Shown here in pieces: positions 1-8,126 of a DNA stretch of 64,000 bases. A program made the translations under genes and the position numbers. Numbering within the stretch: position 1 is the first letter of the stretch; each line of letters opens with the position of its first letter. The notes under the pieces are model-generated. The model had not been told where the DNA came from and did no database searches. It worked only from the letters and a program-made list of their open reading frames with translations. Source of the stretch: Lutibacter oceani (GTDB lineage Bacteria > Bacteroidota > Bacteroidia > Flavobacteriales > Flavobacteriaceae); the NCBI RefSeq assembly GCF_003384935.1, contig NZ_QTTQ01000009.1:1174412-1238411 (forward strand), read 5' to 3'.

Positions 1-1143
1 ACCAGTAACTTCAGCCCATTTGGCTAAATCTTCCTGGTTGTAAAATTTATCAACAGATGACTTATAAGTTCCGTCTTCATTACAACGAACATACACCATT
101 CCTAAAGCACCAATTTGTGGACGTTTTATCCATTCAATTAATTTATCAATTTCTTTACGAGTATATGCATTTCCACCTGGTACGGCAATACCAACAACCA
201 ATTCAGCATTATTAAATACGCCAAAATCTTTGTGTTGAGCAACTTCATTTAATTCGCCAAACTCCATTCCAAAACGAATGTCTGGTTTATCATTTCCGTA
301 TTTTTTCATGGCTTCTTCGTAAGTCATACGTGGAAATTTAGCAACTTCAACGCCGTTAATTTCTTTTAGTAAATGACGTGTAAGTCCTTCAAACGTATTT
401 AAAATATCTTCTTGCTCAACAAAGGCCATTTCACAGTCAATTTGTGTAAATTCCGGTTGTCTGTCTGCACGTAAATCTTCATCTCTAAAGCATTTTACAA
501 TTTGAAAATACTTATCCAGTCCACCAACCATTAATAATTGCTTAAAAGTTTGAGGCGATTGAGGCAATGCATAAAACTGACCTTCATTCATTCTACTTGG
601 CACTACAAAATCACGGGCGCCTTCTGGAGTAGATTTTATTAAAACAGGTGTTTCAACTTCAATAAAACCTTCATCAGATAAATATTTTCTTGTTTCAATG
701 GCAACTTTACTTCTAAAAATAAGGTTATTTTTTACTGGATTTCTTCTAATATCCAAATAACGATATTTCATACGCAACTCATCACCACCGTCTGTTTCAT
801 CTTCAATTGTAAAAGGAGGAACTAATGATTTGTTTAAAACCGTAAGTTCTTTAACCAAAATTTCAATTGCACCAGTAGGTATATTTTTGTTTTTAGAAAC
901 ACGCTCAATCACTTCACCTTTAACCTGAATTACAAACTCACGCCCTAATGTTTTAGCTTCTTCAACCATTTCTTTAGAACTTCGGTCAGCATCAAAAATT
1001 AATTGCGTAATACCATATCGGTCACGTAAATCAACCCAAATCATAAATCCTTTATCACGGGTTTTTTGCACCCAACCAGCCAAGGTAACTTCCTGACCTA
1101 CATTTTCAATTCGTAATTCTCCGTTAGAATGTGTTCTATACAT
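1..1143 (-). CDS. aspS: Aspartyl-tRNA synthetase, N-terminal 381 codons (3' end outside window)
   Basis: Charges tRNA-Asp with aspartate in the cytoplasm. My reading of the minus strand from the ATG at 1143-1141 is open to the window edge. Residues about 1-110 form the OB-fold anticodon-binding domain ([20 protein letters not shown]). The class II catalytic core follows, with motif 1 near [10 protein letters not shown] (159-168) and motif 2 [18 protein letters not shown] (219-236). The family is about 580 residues, so roughly a third is missing beyond the edge. A -7-like box (TAAATTTG on the minus strand, 1175-1168) lies 25 nt upstream of the start. The gene is divergent from padR. Identification is firm; whether it is AspRS or the relaxed-specificity Asp/Asn form cannot be told from this part. 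Confidence 0.97.
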   Translation of the reverse strand, partial: MYRTHSNGELRIENVGQEVTLAGWVQKTRDKGFMIWVDLRDRYGITQLIFDADRSSKEMVEEAKTLGREFVIQVKGEVIERVSKNKNIPTGAIEILVKELTVLNKSLVPPFTIEDETDGGDELRMKYRYLDIRRNPVKNNLIFRSKVAIETRKYLSDEGFIEVETPVLIKSTPEGARDFVVPSRMNEGQFYALPQSPQTFKQLLMVGGLDKYFQIVKCFRDEDLRADRQPEFTQIDCEMAFVEQEDILNTFEGLTRHLLKEINGVEVAKFPRMTYEEAMKKYGNDKPDIRFGMEFGELNEVAQHKDFGVFNNAELVVGIAVPGGNAYTRKEIDKLIEWIKRPQIGALGMVYVRCNEDGTYKSSVDKFYNQEDLAKWAEVTG

Positions 1144-1337
1144 TTTTTTGTATTTTTTAAGAATGTGCAAATTTAGTGATTTCATTTATAGTTTAAACAG
1201 TTTGTACAACTTTTTGTAACAACAGCTATTTTTTTAAGAATTTAATTAGATAAACACAATTTTGTGTTTTAAATATAAAAATAAACAACTTATAAATAAT
1301 TGAAAATAAGTAAGTTGATAAAAAATTTACAATTTAC

Positions 1338-1368
1338 TTGTTAAATAGTACGAAACGTACTATATTCG
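1338..1368 (+). promoter_or_regulatory. Bacteroidota-type promoter of the padR cluster
   Basis: A TTG at 1338-1340 and TATATTCG at 1361-1368 are separated by 20 bp. This matches the Bacteroidota pattern TTG-N17-23-TAnnTTTG except for one base in the -7 box. The -7 box lies between and partly under the two inverted repeats at 1347-1384, so the promoter is placed where a bound repressor would block it. Confidence 0.6.
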
Positions 1369-1384
1369 TAATACGAAACGTACT
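1347..1384 (+). promoter_or_regulatory. Double inverted-repeat operator, probably bound by the PadR protein
   Basis: AGTACGAAACGTACT (1347-1361) is a perfect 6-bp inverted repeat with an AAA spacer. AATACGAAACGTACT (1370-1384) repeats it 23 bp further on with one mismatch. Both copies flank the -7 box and lie just before the padR start at 1398. PadR repressors commonly autoregulate through such palindromes; the assignment to this PadR is inference from position. Confidence 0.7.
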
Positions 1385-1397
1385 AAAAATTAAAATT

Positions 1398-1928
1398 ATG
1401 AATATAAAACCAACAGTTTTAGATTTTGCGATCTTAGGCTTAATTCAGGATAATTCACTTTCGGGATATGCAATTAGAAAAATGTTTGAAGAAACTGCTT
1501 TGGGGAGTTACAGTAGCAGTCCTGGAACAATTTACCCGGCTTTAAAAAGACTTCAAAAAGGTGGATTAGTAGAGAAAATTTCACAAATAGATTCTGCCAA
1601 ATCTAGTTTTAAAATTACACAACAAGGGTTATTAATATTGAAAAGCTGGTTTTTAAAACCTATAGAAAAAGTTGATGTGGAGAAAAAAATAAATGAACTG
1701 TTACTTCGATTTGGATTTATGGAATCTTTGATTGATAAACAACAACGAATTCATTTTTTAATATCATTTCAAGAAGAACTTATAAAATATATCTCTGAAT
1801 TAGAAACTTACTATAAAAGCGAAGGATTTAAAATGCCACTTCACGGTAAACTTGCATTTCAATATGGTATTGAATCTAATAAAACAACCTTAAAATGGTG
1901 TAAAAAATCAATTTTACAATTAACTTAA
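1398..1928 (+). CDS. PadR family transcriptional regulator
   Basis: A 176-residue winged-helix repressor. Residues about 8-80 carry the PadR DNA-binding signature (GYAIRKMFEE, then SSSPGTIYPALKRLQKGGLVEK), followed by a C-terminal helical dimerisation region. I chose the ATG at 1398 because an upstream TTG start at 1338 would place the promoter and both operator copies inside the gene, while the residues from 1398 match the family N-terminus. It starts a cluster with a membrane protein 12 nt downstream, a cupin and rsmI. PadR proteins often respond to aromatic compounds or drugs; the ligand here is unknown. Confidence 0.9.
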   Translation: MNIKPTVLDFAILGLIQDNSLSGYAIRKMFEETALGSYSSSPGTIYPALKRLQKGGLVEKISQIDSAKSSFKITQQGLLILKSWFLKPIEKVDVEKKINELLLRFGFMESLIDKQQRIHFLISFQEELIKYISELETYYKSEGFKMPLHGKLAFQYGIESNKTTLKWCKKSILQLT

Positions 1929-1940
1929 AAGCAATTTATT

Positions 1941-2765
1941 ATGAAATCTAATTATTTAAAAGTATTGTTGGGAACCCTTATTATGTTCTTTTTATACACT
2001 ATTTATAGGTTAATTACTGGAACAGAAGTTTCTTTCAACACCTCAGGAGTTTTACTTGGATTATTTTCAAGTTTATTAATCGTTATTTTACTTAGTTATT
2101 ATATTTTTCATTCCTCTTTTAAAGGCATTAAATTGGTTTTTGCTGTTTTTATTATTCACTATGTTATTGGGTGTTTTAATATTTTAATTGAGTCCTATAT
2201 ATTTAATGTTACCAATAGAGTACAAACTTTACAAGAAATGCTACAAGGGTTTTTTGTATCTGTATTTTTTGCTCCAATATTTGTATGGTTATTAGGGAAA
2301 TGGAATGATGAATCTGCGAAATTAAAGTTTGAAAAACGTGCTGTTTTTAGTTGGATATGGCGAAGTGCTTTAGGAATTTTTTTGTATTTAATATTTTATT
2401 TAGGTGCAGGAATGGTACTCCAAATGTCATATCCAGAATTAATGGACTTTTACAGTGATAAAATTCCACCCTTTGATGTAATGATTTTAACCCAGTTTCC
2501 AAGAGGATTATTATTTGTAATAATTGCAATTTTAATATTAAGATCTTTAAAACTATCAAACTTAAAAAAAGCTGTTTTAATTGGATTGATATTCTCTATT
2601 TTAGGAGGTATTGCACCATTAATTCCACCAAATGATTTAATGCCAAGTAATATTAGATTTGTACATGGAATTGAAGTAGGAATCTCAAATTTTTTATATG
2701 GATTTATAATTAGCTTTTTGTTAGGTCAAAAAAAGAATAAAACAATGAATGAAATTCAAGGTTGA
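1941..2765 (+). CDS. Polytopic membrane protein of the padR cluster
   Basis: A 274-residue protein with about eight hydrophobic segments spread over its whole length (for example LLIVILLSYYIFH and LFVIIAILILRSL) and short charged loops. I do not recognise the family. It begins 12 nt after padR and ends 32 nt before the cupin start, so co-transcription with padR is likely. By position it may be what PadR controls, for example a transport or sensor protein, but nothing in the sequence shows a transporter motif. Confidence 0.75.
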   Translation: MKSNYLKVLLGTLIMFFLYTIYRLITGTEVSFNTSGVLLGLFSSLLIVILLSYYIFHSSFKGIKLVFAVFIIHYVIGCFNILIESYIFNVTNRVQTLQEMLQGFFVSVFFAPIFVWLLGKWNDESAKLKFEKRAVFSWIWRSALGIFLYLIFYLGAGMVLQMSYPELMDFYSDKIPPFDVMILTQFPRGLLFVIIAILILRSLKLSNLKKAVLIGLIFSILGGIAPLIPPNDLMPSNIRFVHGIEVGISNFLYGFIISFLLGQKKNKTMNEIQG

Positions 2766-2797
2766 GTTCTAATCTAAAATCTTGTAGATTTGTGGTT

Positions 2798-3157
2798 ATG
2801 AAAGCTATAAATATTTCAGAAAAATTTAAACTGTTTAATGAACATTGGACTCCAAAAAAAATTGGAGAATTAAATGGACAACAAGTTTTACTAGCTAAAT
2901 TGAAAGGTGAATTTATTTGGCATTCTCATGAAAATGAAGACGAACTTTTTATGATTATAAAAGGTTCCTTAAAAATTGAATTAAGAGATAAAACCGTTCA
3001 TTTAAATGAAGGTGAACTCTATATTATTCCAAAAGGAGTGGAGCACAAACCAATTGCCGAAAAAGAAGTTCATGTACTTTTGTTTGAGCCTTTAGCGATT
3101 AAGCATACTGGAAATGTTACCAATAAATTAACTGTTAAAACATTTGAAACAATATAA
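2798..3157 (+). CDS. Small cupin-domain protein
   Basis: A 119-residue single-domain cupin. The metal-binding pattern is visible: motif 1 HSHENEDELFMIIKG supplies two His and a Glu, and motif 2 EGELYIIPKGVEHKP supplies the last His. The start at 2798 (MKAINISEKF) is preferred; an upstream TTG at 2762 would overlap the membrane protein gene and add residues unlike the family. Stand-alone cupins of this size bind small molecules or act as isomerases or dioxygenases; the substrate is unknown. It lies 2 nt before rsmI. Confidence 0.85.
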   Translation: MKAINISEKFKLFNEHWTPKKIGELNGQQVLLAKLKGEFIWHSHENEDELFMIIKGSLKIELRDKTVHLNEGELYIIPKGVEHKPIAEKEVHVLLFEPLAIKHTGNVTNKLTVKTFETI

Positions 3158-3159
3158 TT

Positions 3160-3831
3160 ATGGGGAAACTTTTTTTAGTTCCTACACCAATAGGAAATTT
3201 AGAAGATATGACTTTTAGAGCCGTAAAGGTTTTAAAAGAAGTAGATTTGATTTTAGCCGAAGATACAAGAACCAGTGGAAAGTTATTAAAGCATTTTGAA
3301 ATTGCTACACATATGCACAGCCATCATATGCATAACGAGCATAAAACGGTTGAAAATATAGTGAAGCGTATACAAAATGGTGAAAATATTGCCTTAATTT
3401 CAGATGCTGGAACACCAGCAATTTCAGATCCTGGCTTTTTATTAACCCGTGCTTGTATAGAAAATGATATTGAAATTGAATGTTTACCTGGCGCAACTGC
3501 ATTTGTTCCTGCATTGGTAAATAGCGGATTGCCAAACGATAAATTTGTTTTTGAAGGATTTTTACCTGTGAAAAAGGGAAGACAAACACGGTTAACGTTT
3601 TTAGCTGAAGAAACCAGAACTATGATTTTTTATGAATCGCCTCATAAATTATTAAAAACCCTTAATAATTTTGCTGAATATTTTGGAGAAGATCGTCCAA
3701 TATCAGTTTCTAGAGAATTAACAAAGTTATATGAAGAAACTATTAGAGGAACAGTTTCAGATTTGATTGAACATTTTACAAAAAAAGATCCAAAAGGGGA
3801 ATTTGTAGTTGTGGCAGGTGGGAAGAAGTGA
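3160..3831 (+). CDS. rsmI: 16S rRNA (cytidine1402-2'-O)-methyltransferase RsmI
   Basis: Methylates the 2'-O of C1402 in the 30S P-site using SAM. The 223 residues show the tetrapyrrole-methylase fold: LFLVPTPIGNLEDMTFRAV at the start, LAEDTRTSGKLLKH near residue 35, the SAM-site ALISDAGTPAISDPG near 85, and ECLPGATAFVPAL. It is the last gene of the padR cluster and its stop codon overlaps the left arm of a strong terminator hairpin. Confidence 0.95.
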   Translation: MGKLFLVPTPIGNLEDMTFRAVKVLKEVDLILAEDTRTSGKLLKHFEIATHMHSHHMHNEHKTVENIVKRIQNGENIALISDAGTPAISDPGFLLTRACIENDIEIECLPGATAFVPALVNSGLPNDKFVFEGFLPVKKGRQTRLTFLAEETRTMIFYESPHKLLKTLNNFAEYFGEDRPISVSRELTKLYEETIRGTVSDLIEHFTKKDPKGEFVVVAGGKK

Positions 3832-3880
3832 AAAACTTAAAGCCTAAGAAATTATTAAATTTCTTAGGCTTTAAGTTTTT
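3831..3880. terminator. Bidirectional terminator, perfect 23-bp stem
   Basis: Positions 3831-3853 and 3858-3880 are perfect reverse complements around the 4-nt loop ATTA. The stem begins with five A and ends with five T, so it can end transcripts from both sides. It sits between rsmI and the convergent alcohol dehydrogenase gene ending at 3891. Confidence 0.9.
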
Positions 3881-3890
3881 TAAACTCATT

Positions 3891-5051
3891 TTAATAACTC
3901 ATTTTAACAATTTTTTCAACAGCCTTAGGAGTTACTTTTCCGTGCTCCCCTAATCCTTTCCAACCTCGCTCTTCAAAACGCTTTGAAATTATTTGAGCAG
4001 TTCCCTTGTAATCTTCGGTATATTCAGACAACTTGGTTTTTATACCTAATGAATGGAAAAATTCAGTAGTTTTTTTAATTCCAGCTTTTGCTTTATCATC
4101 TTTGGTTCCTTCAGTAACATTCCAAACACGTTCAGCATATTGTGCCAATTTATCTTTTTTACTGTCTAAATTAAAAGTATAATGACTTTCAGCAATAATT
4201 GCTAACGTTCTGGCATGGTCTATACCAAATAAAGCTGTTAATTCATGTCCCATCATATGTACAGCCCAATCTGAAGGTACACCTTGCTGAATTAATCCGT
4301 TTAATGCCATTGTACAACTCCACATAAAATTTGAGGCCGCTTTATAATCAGATGGATCTTTTAATATTGCAGGCGCAACTTCAATTAAGGTTTGTAAAAT
4401 ACTTTCCGCAAAACGATCTTGTAATTTAGCATCTACTGTATAGGTCATATATTGCTCTAACACGTGCGTAAATGCATCTGCCAAACCGTTTGCAATTTGA
4501 CGCGTTGGGATTGATTTTACAACTTCGGGATCTAAAATTGAAAATACAGGAAATAATCCTGGTCCGCCCATGGCAAATTTTTCTTTCGTTTCTGCTCGTG
4601 TAATTACAGCTCCAGAATTCATTTCTGAACCAGTTGCTGGCAAAGTTAAAACAGTTCCAAAAGGCATTCCTACCAAAGTACGCATGTTTTTGGCTAAAAT
4701 ATCCCAAGGTTCTTCGCCTTCATATAAAGCTGCAGCCGATAAAAATTTGGTTCCATCTATTACAGAACCGCCGCCAACACCTAATAAAAAAGTAATATTT
4801 TCAGCTTTAATAATATCTAAGGCTTCTAACAATACTTCATATTCTGGGTTTGCAGGAATTCCACCAAATTCTATCACTTCAAAATTTGAAAGTGCTTTAG
4901 AAACTTGTTCATAAATGCCATTTGTTTTAATACTTCCACCTCCATACAACATTAAAACTTTTGAATTTTCAGGAATTTCAGTAGCTAAATTTTCTATTTG
5001 CCCTTTTCCGAACAAAATTTTAGTTGGATTTTTATATTGAAAATTATTCAT
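3891..5051 (-). CDS. Iron-containing alcohol dehydrogenase (YqhD/BDH type)
   Basis: A 386-residue type III alcohol dehydrogenase that reduces aldehydes with NAD(P)H. The N-terminal Rossmann-like half holds VLMLYGGGSIKTNG and the nucleotide-binding GVGGGSVIDGTKF. The C-terminal half carries the metal ligands: Asp and His in GLADAFTHVLEQY, His in MMGHELTALFGIDHART. The N-terminus FQYKNPTKILFGKGQI is typical of the YqhD/butanol dehydrogenase group, which prefers NADPH and detoxifies short aldehydes. It lies 23 nt downstream of the nitroreductase gene, so both are probably one transcript. Confidence 0.93.
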   Translation of the reverse strand: MNNFQYKNPTKILFGKGQIENLATEIPENSKVLMLYGGGSIKTNGIYEQVSKALSNFEVIEFGGIPANPEYEVLLEALDIIKAENITFLLGVGGGSVIDGTKFLSAAALYEGEEPWDILAKNMRTLVGMPFGTVLTLPATGSEMNSGAVITRAETKEKFAMGGPGLFPVFSILDPEVVKSIPTRQIANGLADAFTHVLEQYMTYTVDAKLQDRFAESILQTLIEVAPAILKDPSDYKAASNFMWSCTMALNGLIQQGVPSDWAVHMMGHELTALFGIDHARTLAIIAESHYTFNLDSKKDKLAQYAERVWNVTEGTKDDKAKAGIKKTTEFFHSLGIKTKLSEYTEDYKGTAQIISKRFEERGWKGLGEHGKVTPKAVEKIVKMSY

Positions 5052-5074
5052 AATAATTTAATTTTTAGTTTTAA

Positions 5075-5707
5075 TTATTCTACTACAGTTACTAAATCTT
5101 CTGTGCTTTTTCTAACTTTAGGCAGGTTAACCAACCAGTCTTTTTCAGTATCTCTATATCCAATCGGTAAAAGCACACAACTTTTTAAGCCTTTTTCTCT
5201 TAAACCTAAAATTTTATCAACGGCTGCAGGATCAAATCCTTCAATTGGAGTTGTGTCAACACCTTCAAAAGCAGCTGCAATAATGGCCGCACTAAAAGCA
5301 ATATATGCTTGTTTTGCAGCGTGGTTAAAGTTTTCTTCAGCATCTTTTTGTGGATAGTTGCTCAATAACATTTGGCGGTAGTTTTCCCAGCCTTCGTTTT
5401 TAAATCCACGAACTTCGTTTGTTAAATCAAACATTTTATTAATGCGTTCTTCAGTATAAGTATCCCAAGCAGCAAAAACCAATAAATGAGAACAATCTGT
5501 AATCATAGACTGATTCCAGGAAACGGGTCTAATTGCTTCTTTAATTGCTTGATTTTTAACTACAATTATTTCAAAAGGCTGTAAACCACTTGAAGTAGGA
5601 GCCAATCGTGCGGCTTCAATAATTCTATCTATTTTTTCTTCCGATACGTTTTCACCATTCATTGCTTTTGCTGCGTATCTCCAATTTAATTTATCTAATA
5701 ATTCCAT
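5075..5707 (-). CDS. NAD(P)H-dependent FMN nitroreductase family protein
   Basis: A 210-residue NfsB-like flavoprotein. The N-terminus RYAAKAMNGENVSEEKIDRI is the usual FMN-phosphate contact region, followed by EAARLAPTSSGLQPFEIIVV and, near the C-terminus, ILGLREKGLKSCVLLPIGYR. Members reduce nitro groups or quinones using FMN. It precedes the alcohol dehydrogenase in the same direction, which fits a shared reductive stress role. Confidence 0.92.
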   Translation of the reverse strand: MELLDKLNWRYAAKAMNGENVSEEKIDRIIEAARLAPTSSGLQPFEIIVVKNQAIKEAIRPVSWNQSMITDCSHLLVFAAWDTYTEERINKMFDLTNEVRGFKNEGWENYRQMLLSNYPQKDAEENFNHAAKQAYIAFSAAIIAAAFEGVDTTPIEGFDPAAVDKILGLREKGLKSCVLLPIGYRDTEKDWLVNLPKVRKSTEDLVTVVE

Positions 5708-5755
5708 TGTTTTCTTTTAATTTATTTTTAGTTATTCTTTTTTTATATTTTTTAG

Positions 5756-5837
5756 TACGTCAACCTGAACTTGTTTCAGGTTTGCACAGTGATTGATTAT
5801 TAATATGATGAGATTCTGAAATAAATTCAGAATGACA
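5756..5837. repeat. Intergenic palindromic repeat unit (two hairpins)
   Basis: Two short hairpins: AACCTGAA (5762-5769) pairs with TTCAGGTT (5775-5782), and ATTCTGAA (5813-5820) pairs with TTCAGAAT (5826-5833). The outer words ACGTCAACCTGAA and TTCAGAATGAC resemble dispersed intergenic repeats common in Flavobacteriaceae genomes (from memory). The second hairpin overlaps the 3' end of the next gene and supplies its stop codon. Confidence 0.65.
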
Positions 5838-6492
5838 CCGTTGCTATTTCTTTTATTTTTTCTGAAGTAATAATTTGTGATGTTGAAGTTGAATTTGCCA
5901 AATTTATCATAGCTTGCGCTATATTTTCAGCTTCAATTATTTTGTATTTTTTTAAATTTCCTATAAATAAAGGTTGTATGAGTTTAAAAATCGCCAATCC
6001 AATTTTTTCACCAATCCTGTTTTCATTTCTGTTTCCACCTATAATTGAAGGTTGTAAAATATAGGTATTAGGTATGTTTTGTTGTAAAACCTCTTGTTCC
6101 ATTTCACCTTTTGTTCTGTTGTAAAATATGTTGCTTTTTGCATTGGCTCCCATTGCTGAAATCACTAAAAACGTGTTGATTTTATTTTCTTTTGAAAGTT
6201 TTGCAGCAGTTACAGGAATTCCAAAATCTATTTTTTTATAAGTTTCTTTATTGGGTGTTTTTTTAGCGGTTGTACCAATACAGCAAAAAACCTCATTACC
6301 GGTAAATGCTTCTTTAAAAGTTCCTAAATCCAACATGTTTCCAATAAATTGCTGAACTTTTAAAGGTAATCCTTCAATTTTTTTACGTGAAAATAATTTG
6401 ATGGTTTTATACTTATCATCTTTTATTAGTTTGTGTAAAAGAATGTTTCCGGTTAAGCCAGTTGCTCCTAAAATAATAGCTGTTTTTCCCAT
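5827..6492 (-). CDS. NAD(P)H-binding Rossmann-fold protein
   Basis: A 221-residue atypical short-chain dehydrogenase of the NmrA/HTATIP2-like type. It begins with the dinucleotide motif TAIILGATGLTGNIL, has the NADP-preferring LFSRKK at the end of the second strand, and VFCCIGTTAKKTPNKETY in the middle. It has no clear YxxxK catalytic pair beyond YNRTKGEME. The last residues VSF and the stop derive from an intergenic repeat, so its native C-terminus may have been altered. It follows the tetR gene by 3 nt and is likely regulated by it. Confidence 0.85.
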   Translation of the reverse strand: MGKTAIILGATGLTGNILLHKLIKDDKYKTIKLFSRKKIEGLPLKVQQFIGNMLDLGTFKEAFTGNEVFCCIGTTAKKTPNKETYKKIDFGIPVTAAKLSKENKINTFLVISAMGANAKSNIFYNRTKGEMEQEVLQQNIPNTYILQPSIIGGNRNENRIGEKIGLAIFKLIQPLFIGNLKKYKIIEAENIAQAMINLANSTSTSQIITSEKIKEIATVSF

Positions 6493-6495
6493 ATC

Positions 6496-7074
6496 CTATA
6501 ATTTTATGCTGTCCCAGGCAAGGTTGAAAGCTTCATTCAACTTACCTTCGGTTAAATCACAACTGCTTTTAAATTGTTTATTGGTTAAAAAAGCCAAAGG
6601 ATAAATAGTAAAGGCATATAAAAGATAGGGCGAAATAGGTTTTATAATTTCTTCTTGTATTCCTCTTTCCCATAAATCCAGTAAAGGCTGTAAATGCTTC
6701 AAACCTTCACGTTTTATTTCTTCATCAATAATAGGAGTGTTGTCGCATTGAGATAAAAAATTAGCCTCTTCTATCTGATTTAATTTGAAATTTGCAATGT
6801 TAAACCAAATCTGTTTAAAACTTTCTTTAACGCATGTTGCTTCACAATAATTTTTAAAAGCAAATACACTAAACAATGATTTTATTTCTAAATACAACTG
6901 GTTAATTAAGTCTTGTTTGTTTTCAAAATAGATATAAATAGTTGCCGGCGACATTTCAGCCATTTTCGCAATTTTTGACATAGGCGCATCGTGAAAACCC
7001 TGATTGTTTACCAAGTGAAGCGTTGCATTTAATAAAGCAACTCTTTTTTTATCGCATTTTTGTCTAATTGCCAT
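6496..7074 (-). CDS. TetR/AcrR family transcriptional regulator
   Basis: A 192-residue repressor with an N-terminal HTH (residues about 8-55: RVALLNATLHLVNNQG, then SPATIYIYFENKQDL) and a helical ligand-binding domain. I chose the ATG at 7074, where family similarity begins; the longer reading from 7131 would cover the operator and a candidate -7 box (TATATTTG, minus strand, 7101-7094). It sits directly upstream of the NAD(P)H-binding gene in one transcript. Ligand unknown. Confidence 0.9.
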   Translation of the reverse strand: MAIRQKCDKKRVALLNATLHLVNNQGFHDAPMSKIAKMAEMSPATIYIYFENKQDLINQLYLEIKSLFSVFAFKNYCEATCVKESFKQIWFNIANFKLNQIEEANFLSQCDNTPIIDEEIKREGLKHLQPLLDLWERGIQEEIIKPISPYLLYAFTIYPLAFLTNKQFKSSCDLTEGKLNEAFNLAWDSIKL

Positions 7075-7118
7075 AGAAACTTGTTTTCTTCGGCAAATAT
7101 ATATAAAAATATTTACAA

Positions 7119-7132
7119 AATGAATGTTCATT
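7119..7132. promoter_or_regulatory. Palindrome AATGAATGTTCATT, candidate TetR operator
   Basis: Six-base arms AATGAA and TTCATT around TG form a 14-bp palindrome 45 nt upstream of the tetR start, next to the candidate -7 box at 7094-7101. Size, symmetry and place fit an autoregulatory TetR operator; binding is inferred. Confidence 0.6.
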
Positions 7133-7196
7133 CTTTTTGTAAATATAAAATAATGTTAAAATTTAAAAGTAGTACTTTTGGTGAAGTATATAAATT

Positions 7197-8111
7197 ATGG
7201 GAACTAAAAGAAATAAAAACGGAAATCTACATCCAAATAATAAACATTTACAAGGCTATAAGTTTACAGAATTATGTGAAGCATATCCTGATTTAAAAGA
7301 GTTTGTGTTTGTTAATGAATATGGAACTGAAACGATAGATTTTGCAAATCCAAAAGCGGTAAAAGCTATAAATAAAGCACTTTTATTTAAGTATTACAAT
7401 TTAAAATTTTGGGATTTTCCTGACGATAATTTATGCCCGCCAATTCCCGGAAGAGTTGATTATATTCATTATTTAGCTGATTTGTTAATTAACTCTGGAA
7501 TTAATGAAGGTGCTAAAATTTTGGATATTGGAACAGGTGCCAATTGTATTTATCCTTTGTTGGGAAATGCCGAATATAATTGGAGTTTTGTTGGAACAGA
7601 TATTGATAAAAAATCGTTGGACAGGGCAGAAAAAATTATTAAAAAGAATGCTCTTTCCGATTTTATTAAATTAAAACATCAAAAAGATTCGACACATATT
7701 TTTACAGGTATTTTAACTGCTGACGACAAGTTTTCAGCATCCATTTGTAATCCACCATTTTATAGATCTCAGGAAGAAGCAATGCAGGCCAACTCAAGAA
7801 AAATGGAGGGTTTAGGAACTACAAATATTGGAAGAAATTTTAGTGGAAAACAACAAGAATTATGGTATAAAGGTGGTGAAAAAGCATTTATTCATACCTA
7901 TTTATATGAAAGTTCTAAGTTTAAAACAAACTGTTTTTGGTATACTATATTGGTTTCAAAAAAAGAAAATGTACAAAGTATGTACGATTCTTTAAATAAG
8001 TTAGGAGCTACCGATATTAAAACAATTCCAATGCATCAAGGCAATAAAGTTACGCGTATTATAGCCTGGACATTTCTTTCAAAAGAGGCACAAAAAGAGT
8101 GGAATAATTAA
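7197..8111 (+). CDS. rlmF: 23S rRNA (adenine(1618)-N6)-methyltransferase RlmF
   Basis: Methylates A1618 of 23S rRNA with SAM. The 304 residues show the family N-terminus (NLHPNNKHLQGYKFTELCEA), the substrate segment KFWDFPDDNLCPPIPGRVDY, SAM motif I ILDIGTGANCIYPLLG (about residue 107) and the N6-adenine catalytic motif SICNPPFYRS (near 183). Start ATG at 7197. It stands alone between the divergent tetR and a convergent lipoprotein gene. Confidence 0.95.
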   Translation: MGTKRNKNGNLHPNNKHLQGYKFTELCEAYPDLKEFVFVNEYGTETIDFANPKAVKAINKALLFKYYNLKFWDFPDDNLCPPIPGRVDYIHYLADLLINSGINEGAKILDIGTGANCIYPLLGNAEYNWSFVGTDIDKKSLDRAEKIIKKNALSDFIKLKHQKDSTHIFTGILTADDKFSASICNPPFYRSQEEAMQANSRKMEGLGTTNIGRNFSGKQQELWYKGGEKAFIHTYLYESSKFKTNCFWYTILVSKKENVQSMYDSLNKLGATDIKTIPMHQGNKVTRIIAWTFLSKEAQKEWNN

Positions 8112-8126
8112 GTTACACTTAGTTAA

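Noticed and set aside
4570..4914. A 114-residue frame opposite the alcohol dehydrogenase
   Set aside because: It lies wholly within a clear family gene on the other strand and its residues follow that gene's codon pattern.
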